A stretch of DNA of 64,000 nt from Ulva prolifera (taxonomy: Eukaryota > Chlorophyta > Ulvophyceae > Ulvales > Ulvaceae), in assembly GCA_023078555.1 (NCBI GenBank), contig CM041203.1, forward strand, positions 4,300,538 to 4,364,537, given 5' to 3'. Position numbers and translations under genes: made by a program. Shown here one piece after another: positions 47,489 through 57,545 of the stretch; the stretch's first letter is position 1; every line of letters begins with the position of its first letter. A model generated the notes under the pieces. It did no database searches and was not told where the DNA came from. It saw only the letters and a program-made list of their open reading frames with translations.

Positions 47489-49110
47489 AGGCGGGACATG
47501 ATCACCGTTCATGAGGTGGGTATTGGTGACAACCACCCGTGACGCGATGCGGCCTGCCGCTGCAGGACACGATCAACGTTCAGGAGCTGCGCATCGGCGA
47601 CAACGACACGCTGTCCGCGCAGGTCGCGGTGCTCGTGCAGGCGGACTGGCTCTTCCTGCTCACCGACGTCGACTTCCTGTACACCGCCAACCCCTCCCTC
47701 GACCCCTCAGCCACCCCGATCCTCGTGCGCGCCTGCCCCACCACCGTGTGACACCACGGCACTGCGCAGTTGCGAGCCGCCCGTTCCTGGCGGAGATCGG
47801 GACTGCCACGTGTCACAACCTCGTAGCCTGGTACGGCCGCAGCAGTATGCTCCAGCCGCGGGTAGCCACAGCGATGTGCAGCAACAGACGGCCAGACCCT
47901 GCCAAGGATTGAAGCCCCACACGCAGAACATGAGCATTCCCTTTACACAAAGCCACACTCAACCGGCGCAGAGCATTCGTCACAAACACACCATGGCCCA
48001 CCGCACCTCAGCTATCTGGTTCAAATGTGCCTCTTTGCGCTCCGCGCCGTGCCACTCAACGCTGCTTACAGCTGTGCACCGTCCCTCCCTGATGGAAACA
48101 ATAAGTATATAAGGTACATGACTTCCGCATGAGACCATCAGGTAGCATGGCTGCAGCAGTATGCTCCAGCCGGGGGTAGCCATCGCCTGGGGAGTGACGC
48201 AGCGACGCAGCGCGGCGGCCGTGCAGGAGGTGCACGACATCGCGAGCCTTGCGGTGGACACCTCGACGCGCGGCACGCAGTGGGGCACCGGCGGCATGGC
48301 GACGAAGCTGACGGCCGCGCGCATCGCGTGCGCCGCGGGCTGCCGCATGGCGATCTGCAACAGCAACAAGCTCGAAGCGATTGGGGGGATCATGCGGGGG
48401 GAGCCCCTCGGCACCGTGTTCCACGCGGCCACAGACTCCAAGGTCACCGACCGGAAGCGGTGGATCCTCTCCGGTGCGGCCTCCCCCCGCCCGCCCGCAG
48501 GGGCTGACTTGTGGGCCGACTCGACGCACAAGAGCCTCCCCCCGCCCGCAGGAGCTATGTGTGAAGGCCTAGTGTTATGAACGTGGCAGTCACATCACAC
48601 AGACTTGACTGGAATCATCCACTGCACATCATGTCATCGCTATGGACATGCAAGGGTCGTATCTCACTGGAGTTGCACACTGTGGCACGTGGCCGAGGAA
48701 GCGGGCAGCACTGCAGGCGTGCAGCACAGGAACAGGTGCCCTCCCGCCCCCCCTCCCGGCCTGCAGGAGCTGACTTGGTGTGTTGAGTCGACGTACACAA
48801 GCTTCCCCCCCATCCCCCTGCCCGTAGGAGCTGACTCGTGTGCTGAGTCGACGCGCACTAGGAGGCAGCACACACTAGCCACAGCCGTGGGCGTGTGTGT
48901 GGCTGTGTGGCTGTGTGGCTGTGTCCGGCGCGGGTGCTGCCGTTGCGTGGGTGTTTTGGTGTGCGCTTCGTGTGGCTTGCTGCGTGGTTTGCGGTTCCCC
49001 TGGTTCTTGCTTGCGGTGCTACCTGCCTCGCTTGCTTTGTCCTTGTAACACACACACTAGCCGCAGCCGGCACTCTGCGCGGGACAATCAGCCGGGACAA
49101 TCAGCCGCTC

Positions 49111-49150
<40 letters not shown>

Positions 49151-52100
49151 ATGCAAGCGAGTGCTACTTCATGTGTTGCGGCGGTGGGGTGGTGCATTTG
49201 CTGAGGGCTCCTGCGCTGCATGGAGGTCGCTCGAGCGCTGCGGATCGGCGCTGGTGTGTTGTCTGCGAGCCAGGCGTTGCAGATGTGAGCCACCACGTGT
49301 GGCCAGACGCGATCTCGATCTCCACCGCTGATGCATGCGTGTGTGTTGTTGCAGTGCCGGCGCGTGGGCGGCTGCATGTGGACGCGGGGTGTGCGGCGGC
49401 CATCCGCTCGAAGAAGAACGTGTACAGCGCCGGCATCGTCGCGGTGGAGGGCCCGTTTGGCGCGATGGACGCGGTGCACATCGACTGCGACGGCGTGCCC
49501 GTCGCTCGCGGCCTCGTCAACCTCTCCAGTGAGGTGCGCTGTTGATCCCGCAAGCCACAGAAGCGACGCTGACCATCGACCGCTGTCCAGCGAGGTGCAC
49601 TGTTGACCCCTCTGGATATGTTGTATTGCGTTGTATGTCCTCTCTAGCGACGTGTACCGGTGCGCGCGCCCCCGAATCCACATTCAATCGAAGATCCACT
49701 CAAGGCCAGTGGAAACGCCTTTTCACTTGACTCGTTGCAGACACCTCTGCACTGGTGTGCGCTTCTGTGTGTCATGAGTGTGTCTCAGGCTGCCTGGGAC
49801 TGCTGGTCATGGGGCGGGGGGAACTGCGATCTGACTGGAGAGGGGCCATCAAGAGACCGTGCGCCAGTTTTCTGGCCAGTCACCAACATGACAGGCACAT
49901 CACTGCCACCACCAGGCATCCACACGTGGCCACATACAGCATCATCTACTGCACATCAGCTTGGGTCACACGCAAGTTGGCTTGCAGCCTGGTGGTGAAG
50001 TAGTGGTGTCAGCATGTCATACAGGTGTTCATGTATGACATCCATGGAGATGTTGACATGCTCGGGTCAGGCCTGGTGGCAGTTTGAGCTTGGTCCAGTC
50101 TTGTGACTGGTCTGCCTGCAACATTGTACTGGGCTCCAATGCATGGCATGCTCTGAGTGAGCTTGGCGCCCACAAGCCAACTTGAGGGGAAGAAGCAATG
50201 ATCCCTGGGATGCCCTGCGCCATGTGCAATGCTGCAGTGTGGTCTATATTACAAGTCACAGGCTGCACACTTCACAACCGCGTTGTTCACAGTCGGCATG
50301 CTTTCATGCAAGCTCTCTAGGCTGCTGACAGGCCCATATATTAATGATTGCAGCCTGCGCTGACATCAGTACTCCTGCCCAGATCTGCATGGCTTGGCAT
50401 CTGGTTTAAAAAAAACCAGTGTTTTTGTACCGCTTTCCTAGGTGCGCCGCACGCTTTTCCCCCCACATCAGCTGAATGTAGTACGTTGAAGACGTGCACA
50501 GCCCTCCACGTGCTCATGCCCCCCAAAGGAGCTACGTGCCTCAGCCCTCCTGCCAGGCTTTCCAGGCACTGCCCCAGCTGTACCCAGTACCATCGCAGCA
50601 CACCGTCATCTGTGCCAAAAGACGGTCTGGTAGCACCGTCAGCCTCAAGATGACAGCGAACTGTGAGCAGTGATACATGGAGCGGCACAAAAGCATGAAG
50701 CGTAGCAATGCCCGACCTGTTGACCCCAAGGCTTGCACGCTTCAGAAATGCCTTCCTGAAGAAGGCTGGCAATGAACACATCAGGGGCAGTGCACCTTGA
50801 TTCATCAGGGGCAGTGCACCTTGATTCATCAGGAGACTACTGAAAGCTGTCCATGTGGCTGAGCAGCCAGGTGGAGACCTGAGGTTGATCATTCAGGCAT
50901 GGCCGCTGTGGACGGTTGACCATGTATCTCTAATCTAGTTGAGATCTTGTGGCAATCCAGTGATATGGCCGTGCAAGGATCCAGTGGTGCAGCCATATCC
51001 CTGGATTGCCACAGACCTGGGCAAGGGTACATGCCTGAAATGCATTCTAAGTCCCCTGTGGCCAGAATGGCGAGGATCTGCGACTAAATCAATGCATGCC
51101 ACATGTGCGTGCCAAGGTACAGCTGCAGAGGCAGGGGCAGGCAACACTGCAGGCAACAGCACAGCAGATATGTCACAAAACCCATCCTCAAGGAGCAGAC
51201 AGCACAGCAGGAACTGCACAGGAACACAGCACGCCAAGATGTCAGATGTGTGATTCTGGCATTCATGAGGTTTTGAGTGCAACAGCTGCCCAACATGGGA
51301 CAGGACACACAGCATCCCCTGACACGTTTTGCAAGCAATATCCAGAGGAGGATATCCAGAGATGAGTGTTGCCCTGATGCAGATGCCCTTGGTATGATGG
51401 GATACAGGGAGCCTGTGCTGCAAGTCCATATGGTTACTGATTGGCAGCTGTGATGCTGGCTGACTGTGAGGGGCTAGATGCATGCGATGTGATGGGGGAT
51501 GCAGCTCACCTGTTGCATGCACCCATATATAACACAGGATCAGATGAAGCTGTGCTGTTGCATATATATTCTGGAACTGCATGTTGTTCTCCATATGTGT
51601 TCTTACTCACCATGAAGGTCTCACACATGCTGATGCCCCATTCCACTGTATCACAGCTTTGATATGCAGCAAAGGCATTGGCTGTGCTGGTTGTGGCTCA
51701 CTGTGCTAGGCCAGGTGGTCGCCAGGCCCTCTGCAAACAAGTCAAAATAAGTCAATGCAGTCAAAACAAGTCGATGGCAGAGGGCCTGAGCGGATCAAGC
51801 ACAGCAACACAGGGGTGCCTCACAGTGTGCTTAGAACTCAGGGCAGCAGCTAGCTCCATGAGCTTCCAGTTGCCACTCCCACTTCTGCAGCCTAGCTGTG
51901 CCTCAGTCCTGCATATGCTTTTTGTGCATGCAACTGAAGCAGTAGTCAGGCTCTGCAGATGCCATGTCTTGTCTGTAGCCACCTCTGTACAGCCTGGAAC
52001 GGGATAGCTGTCTTGATCTGAGCCATTGGAGAAGCTACCTCTGAAGATCCAGATTCACTTTGCCTCTTCTGTTCCTGTGTGGTTGCTGCTCCTGCCTCTC

Positions 52101-55100
52101 TGGCTTTGTGTTGCCTACATAAACCTGCCCATCAGTACACACCTACCTCCAGATACCCCCGCTGCAAAGTCTGTGAGAGTTCTAGCGCGATGTGTGCACA
52201 AACTCTCACTCTTGCTGCGAAGGTCCTTTTGTCAGACTCTCAACTGACACCAACATCAGCACAGACTATACGTTCCAGCTCTAAATATCCCCCTGGGCAA
52301 CACCTTTCAACTCAAAGCATTCCCTGAAGCAACTTGGCATCCTCTCTCAACAGAGCTGACGCCCTGTGGCCTGTGCTGGGTGTCTGCACACGTGTGAGCT
52401 GTTGTGACCTGGGCAGAACATTTTGAATTCATAGCTGACATGACTCACCCACAAGCAAAACCAACAACAGGTAACAACGCGTGTAAGTGGCTCATGGTCA
52501 TTGCCCAATTGACGCTGGTCCAGCAACATGCTACCTGATGCTGCAGCCCTAGCCGCAAAAGTTGTACAGAAGCACTGAAACTGTACCAAAGCCTGCACTG
52601 ACATGTGACAGGCCTTGCTCACCAGCACTTGCTCACCAGTACAGGCAGGCTGCGACCTCCGCAACAGCCACAACCTCCACATGGTCATTGCGATTCACGT
52701 TCCAGAGCACTTCGGAGCAGGTAGTTGCTGTTCATGTGACTGCAACCCAAGCAACTTGACTTTGCATCACAAGGCTGCTCTCTCAAGTGGGGATGGTCGG
52801 AGGCATGCTAGCTGAGTCATCATTTCCCAGTTTCGCTAGCTGCGGTATTGTCCATGTCTGGGGGCAGTTGCTTGTGGGATTGAAGCAGCCAATCTGAGCT
52901 ACACGTACAAGCAGCATCTTTGCCCATTCTTGGTCATGTGTGCAAGTGGCTTCTTAGAATGGCTGGTCTGCACTGATGTCCCCTTTTTGCGTCTCTCAAG
53001 GTAGCTGTCTAGCTAGGTGTCTAGGTAGGTGTCTTCAAGTGTCGACTGCGGGCCATGGTGGGTGTTGTCTGTGCATGCAGCATCCATGAGTAGCTTCGAG
53101 GTGATGTGCCTTTCAGCTGCCATGCCTGCATCAAATGTATGTAGAGCTACATGTAGCTCCGTGGGAGCAGATGCATGCACACACATTCACCACCCACAGA
53201 GTCAAACAGCCAATTTTGCAATGCCTGAAGTCTGTTGCAGTTACTGACAGCCTCATTCAGCCTCATCAGTCTGCCCTGGTATGGGAGCCAATCAATATGC
53301 TTGTATTTCTGGCTGTGTGGACCTGCATAGCTCAAATATAATCACACATGAGCATTGGCAAGTGCAGATGCAGAAGTGACTTCGTGCTTCTACAGCTCCT
53401 ACAGCTCCTTGGCGTGATGATCATGTGCACATGTGTCTACATCTAACTTGGCTATGTGCTTGGTGCAAGCAAGCAGCAACACCTGCAGAGCAGGCACAGT
53501 GTGTGAAGGCAATTGCAGTGTGACATCGGGCCACTCATGTACAGCTCAGGCAGTGAATAGCAGTGATCCGCCACTGTTTTTCCAGGTGACAGCCCCAACA
53601 AACTGCAGGCCACCAGACCTAGATGGCTGTCATGGCTGTGGTGGCTGTCATGGCTGTGTTGTAGTACAAGAGCACAGTATGTCATATGTGACAGATCATG
53701 CAGCCCAGTCCACTTATGCCCAATCCACTTGGGATTTCCTTCTCAGTTCCCATGGCTGCCCTGATCACCAGGAACAAAGGCCTTGCAAGGCTGCTGTGGC
53801 TGAATGTGCACATCGCCAGTGATGTAAACCAACGGGCATCAGCCCCATTGCACAGTTCCACATCTGCCACCTGTAGACTTGGAACACATCTGTTGTGACA
53901 CGTTTGTCACACATTTGAACAAACACACATTTGAACAACACATTTGATAACACATTTGCAATCTCTGTGTGTGCCATACATTGACACTCTGCAGAACAAA
54001 GCCTATAGAAGTGCATGGCAACACATGTACACATAGGAGACAACGGGTGTGGCGCAGATGCACACAGTGGCAGATGCACACAGTGCAACGATATTCTTTT
54101 GTGGTGCTGCCCGCCTTGCTGCCTTTGTCCTTGTAACACAGTGCAACCATATGCCAGTGACATCACAGCATGCTGCACTCCTATATTGCAGGTAGTTATT
54201 TGTCAGTGCACATTGCGCTCCGAATCCGAGTGTCAGAGCGATAATAATAATTTTATAATGCATGACATTGAAACTTCTCCCCACTACGTGGTGGATCCTG
54301 ATCCATACGATACTCGCGCGCGATGGACACGTGGCGCCCTCGTGCACGAACACATCACGCTGATGAAGCTTCAGCTAGCATTGAGAAGGCTAGACAACAT
54401 GCGCGCACAAGTCACGTCGGCGGCCATTTGCGCGCGCGCTGTGCTCACACATCACTGTGCTGCAGTCTTACTGAGGTACATATATTACCGCGCAAGGCAG
54501 GGCGCGAGTTTGTGGGCGGTGCTGCGCGGTTGGTCGTTTTCGCTGCGCGGGAAACAAACAACCGAATGCGTTTAAAGTGAACGCCTGTGATTGCCTACAG
54601 CAAATTCGGATATGTATTTTCCTGGATCTGGTATCATATGTACAGCTGTGGACGCTATGTGTACGTGGACGGAAAGGCTGGTCGATGTGGTAGAGCAGGG
54701 GACTGTTATCCCTGTAACCTTGTTTGGTGAAGATCGACTCCCTGTGACGGCAGGAAGGTTTATCACATGCATGAACACATGGGTACTGCAAAATTATTAT
54801 TAGCGGTGAGTGGTATGGGTGACATTGCGGGCCGGGTACCTACCCGGCCTGCATACCTATCTAATGGGCATGGCTGTGAATGGCAATGCCAGAAGGCAGG
54901 TGTCCCCCCACTACGTTATTCCCAGTGTGTCTTTTTGTCTTCTCTCTGTCTCTTGATAGGTCCCCTCTCCTCTGCACCGCCGCCTTTCGGTGTAGTGCAT
55001 CCAGGGCATGCAATGAGGCCATGCCAGCTGGCAAACCAAGCTCACTGCAGGCTCACCCTGCACTGACACTGAGATGTTGAAGGGAGCACCTGCTCAGCTG

Positions 55101-56347
55101 CCTTTATCCTTGCACCACATTAAAAGTAAACCACAAGGCAGCAGCTGCAGCTGAGCACAAGCTTCAAATACGTTGTAGTGGCCTCATACATGCGGAGTTG
55201 AATTGGTTTCATAAGATTGCAGCCACCTACTGAATTTATGCTGCACACAGATGCAAAGCTGCCTGGCAAGCACAGTACTTTACTGCTCCTGAGGGGTTTG
55301 GCAGCACCATCTCAATCATCACTGCAGCAACCTTCTCCCTGAGAATTTGGGTACAGATCTTGCTTCACAGATGGTGCCACTAGCTTCAGGGTGCATACAC
55401 CAGGGGGTGGAATGGTGTCGTGCCAACAGAGTCCTCCAAATCAATTGACAGATTTGGCCACTGCATGGTCTATATATCCGCATGCATATCCATTGCCATT
55501 GCTGAAGAACAGGCGGCTCCAGTTGCAGCAAAGCCCACCATGCTGAAAGCACACCATGCCGCCAGCATAGCAGCACACTCAGCATAGCAGCACACTCGCC
55601 ACACTCACCACACTCGCTGACCTTGACTCTGCCTGAACACAGGCACCACAGCTAAACTGCTGCGAATCCCAGCTGCAATGCTTGCACGGCACGATGGTTG
55701 TGGCCACTGCTGCAGATCTCCCTGGTCCCCCTCCTGTGCCCCCCTCGATCGCACGCATCCTTGAGCAGGCTCTGGCTCTGGCTGAAGGGAAGATCAGCAG
55801 GCGCTGCATGTATGGCAGCTGCATTGTTCCTGCACATGACCTCTGTCACTGCACCACTGTGGCAGTGTTGATGAAGCAGGTATAGAAGAATGCGAAGGAG
55901 CAGGGAGGGGAGGGAAAGTTGGGTGGGAACTGCTCAGAAGCACAGCATGACCAAGCCACAGCACACACAGCATGACCGACCCACAGTGCTTCAGTGCTTC
56001 GACGCCTTTGTCCTTGCAACACAGAAGCACAGCCCACCCAAGCCACATCCCGACCAAGCCGCAGGCAGCACTGCCCGCCGCCTTTATCCTTGTAACACAG
56101 GAACACAGCCCCAGCAAGCCACAGTACGCAGAATATATATGTGTACATAGCGGGCGCCTGGCCGATTGCAGGCTGTGCCGAGTTGCACAACCTGCCTACA
56201 TCATTTGGGCCTGTCTCTGTGCAGGATATCGAGAGAGTCCGTGGCAAACCGTCCAGTGCGTATCCAGAGGACCTGAAGTATAGCTGCTCGGACCAGGTCC
56301 TGTACCGCGGCAACATTGCCCTGATGTCCGCACCGGCGGCGGTCTGA
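40680..56347 (+). CDS. Glutamate 5-kinase with PUA domain
   Basis: Exons are 40680-40908, 42189-42352, 47193-47312, 47566-47724, 48227-48473, 49355-49533 and 56225-56347, all with consistent phases, giving about 406 residues. The enzyme phosphorylates glutamate with ATP, the first step of proline synthesis. Amino-acid-kinase landmarks are [10 protein letters not shown] (about 42-51), [72 protein letters not shown] and [16 protein letters not shown]. The C-terminal PUA domain runs from [17 protein letters not shown] through [10 protein letters not shown] to the last exon, [17 protein letters not shown]...[10 protein letters not shown]. The final exon is separated by a 6,691-bp intron, and intron 2 is 4,840 bp. 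TTGCAG at 40798-40803 could be an acceptor, in which case the true start lies further upstream. Plants fuse this activity to the reductase (P5CS); here it stands alone. Confidence 0.9.
41487..41532 (+). mobile_element. 14-bp retroelement tail with flanking repeats
   Basis: ACTCTCTTTTGTAA at about 41501-41514 follows GTGTTCAACCA and is followed, after an A-rich filler, by GTGTTTGACCA (two mismatches). It lies in glutamate-kinase intron 1 and is the weakest and shortest member of the family. Confidence 0.4.
45882..45979 (+). repeat. Long hairpin: 33-bp stem, 32-nt loop
   Basis: The left arm 45882-45914 (begins TAGGCATGAATGAAG, ends GTGCTTGTGA) pairs with the right arm 45947-45979 with a single mismatch. 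It lies in glutamate-kinase intron 2, so it would be transcribed in sense with the pre-mRNA. The size and near-perfect pairing resemble a small-RNA precursor, but a young inverted repeat is equally possible. Confidence 0.85.
46653..46706. repeat. 12-bp tandem repeat
   Basis: About four units of GGCTGACTGGCC with small changes, in glutamate-kinase intron 2. Confidence 0.75.
47457..47488. repeat. (GCT)n microsatellite
   Basis: About ten GCT units in the 253-bp intron between glutamate-kinase exons 3 and 4. Confidence 0.9.
47832..48186 (-). mobile_element. LINE endonuclease-region fragment flanked by ~39-bp repeats
   Basis: On the minus strand, 48120-47872 encodes a broken stretch related to the C-terminal part of the LINE at 57.5-59.6 kb (LNQIAEV, then [18 protein letters not shown] and LQSLAG). 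It is bracketed by direct repeats at 47832-47870 and 48147-48185, both containing GCAGCAGTATGCTCCAGCCG. Its 3' end differs from the CTTTGTAAC tail of the other copies. It lies in the glutamate-kinase intron 47725-48226, antisense to the gene. Confidence 0.7.
48869..49069 (+). mobile_element. SINE-like element (~163 bp) with 19-bp duplication
   Basis: The element at about 48888-49050 starts with GTGTGTGTGGCTGTGTGG, passes through TTGCGTGGGTGTTTTGG and ends GCTTGCTTTGTCCTTGTAAC. It is flanked by CACACACTAGCCACAGCCG (48869-48887) and CACACACTAGCCGCAGCCG (49051-49069). No internal tRNA-type promoter is evident. It sits in the glutamate-kinase intron 48474-49354. Confidence 0.8.
49113..49150. repeat. 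Homopolymer C38 tract
   Basis: An unbroken run of 38 cytosines, preceded by a doubled GGGACAATCAGCC, in the glutamate-kinase intron 48474-49354. Confidence 0.95.
50775..50832. repeat. 24-bp direct duplication
   Basis: CATCAGGGGCAGTGCACCTT plus GATT is present twice in tandem inside the 6.7-kb glutamate-kinase intron. Confidence 0.9.
54078..54152 (+). mobile_element. 41-bp SINE-like tail with 17-bp duplication
   Basis: The core 54095-54135 (TGGTGCTGCCCGCCTTGC, then CTTTGTCCTTGTA) is flanked by ACACAGTGCAACGATAT (54078-54094) and ACACAGTGCAACCATAT (54136-54152). Confidence 0.75.
55934..56125 (+). mobile_element. Serial SINE-like tails at one target
   Basis: Two short tails, GACGCCTTTGTCCTTGCAAC (about 56001-56020) and CCGCCTTTATCCTTGTAAC (about 56077-56095), alternate with three diverged copies of one target word: CAGAAGCACAGC at 55934 and 56022, and CAGGAACACAGC at 56098. 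This suggests repeated insertion into the duplicated site. It lies just upstream of the last glutamate-kinase exon. Confidence 0.6.
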
Positions 56348-57545
56348 GTCAGCCGCCGCCGCGGTCCGGATGCTTCGCTTTCGGGCCTCCACCACGGCGG
56401 CGTCGGCGGCGACAGCGCCCAGGGTTTCACAGCTACTCTACCGACTGTTATCGTTTCACAGCATCGTGCGCACGTGAAGCAGCGTTGGATGCGTGTATGT
56501 GGTGGTGCCGCAGCGCACACGTGTGGGTGCGTGTGTGGAAGCTGTTTCGAGAGAGACGCTCGTGCTCTCTTCGGTTAATTTCATATCCTCATCTGTAATA
56601 AAATCCGATTTGATACAATCGAGGCCCTAATCAGACTCGACACCCGGCCACACACCGGCTGCCGCGCTGCTGGACATCTGGCATGCAGCAACGTCCCGAT
56701 GCATCGCAATATGACTGGTCTGCATGCATGTCATCGTGACACTTCAGCAGCGGTGTTCACACCTGTCGTGCCATGCATGGATGATGTGTGCATCGAATCA
56801 TGCATGTGGCGTGCCGTCGATCAACGCCTGACCGGTCGAACAGGCCATAATGTGGCACCGCACTATAGGGCGCGTTCAGCATGCGTCAGACTTCAGTGTT
56901 TCCTATGCTATAGATTTATCGGTCCATGCACCGATCCTCGCAACCCCTGGGAATGTTGGAGAATTTTAGTATGCTCCTACGTAGGAGCATACATTCACAG
57001 TTATCACCCGTGGATAGGTATGGACAGGCGTGGCGTGGATGCGTCGACAGCATGCTGCGCAGCAACCAGCCACAATTCCTTCCGCAACTTCGTACGTGCC
57101 GAAACGAGGGTCTGGAGGGTGGATGTGTACACGTGTATGCGTGCGTGCGCACCTCCGAACCACATTACTACTGCGCTGCACCGCTATACCTCTCAGACAT
57201 CAATTGCTTGGACATCTGCAGCTGTGATATGAATTCAAAAGCGTCGTATGCGCGTGCTTACTGTTCAGGCCTGGCGCACGCCTCGAAGCGTATCCCGGCA
57301 TAGTCCGTCCCTCGTACGAGGACGACCGCCCGCAAATGTACAGCTCGGCGGCGTTGTGTAGCAATTGGCGCACCGTAAGCGGGCGCCGAGCTTGGTAAAG
57401 TCGACAAATTCATCCGGTAACGGATTCTGAACTACGTGCGTGTGATACGCCCAATGGTTGCATGCACTCTCGACTGCATGCAGCGGACAAGCTCATGATG
57501 CATAGTCGCCGAGGCGGGGTAAGATCAGCCGCACATATATACCCA
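56348..57545. other. Intergenic region
   Basis: This lies between the glutamate-kinase stop and the LINE insertion. No gene is supported. It contains a perfect 24-bp palindrome at 56969-56992 (half-site GTATGCTCCTAC). Confidence 0.5.
56969..56992. repeat. Perfect 24-bp palindrome
   Basis: GTATGCTCCTAC is followed directly by its reverse complement. Confidence 0.9.

Noticed and set aside
54655-54735. tRNA-like sequence with GGTAGAGC and an AGGGG...TCCCT anticodon-like stem
   Set aside because: The T-arm is degenerate (AGATCGACTCC instead of GTTCGANTC), the acceptor stem does not pair, and U33 is missing. At best it is a decayed tRNA-derived fragment.
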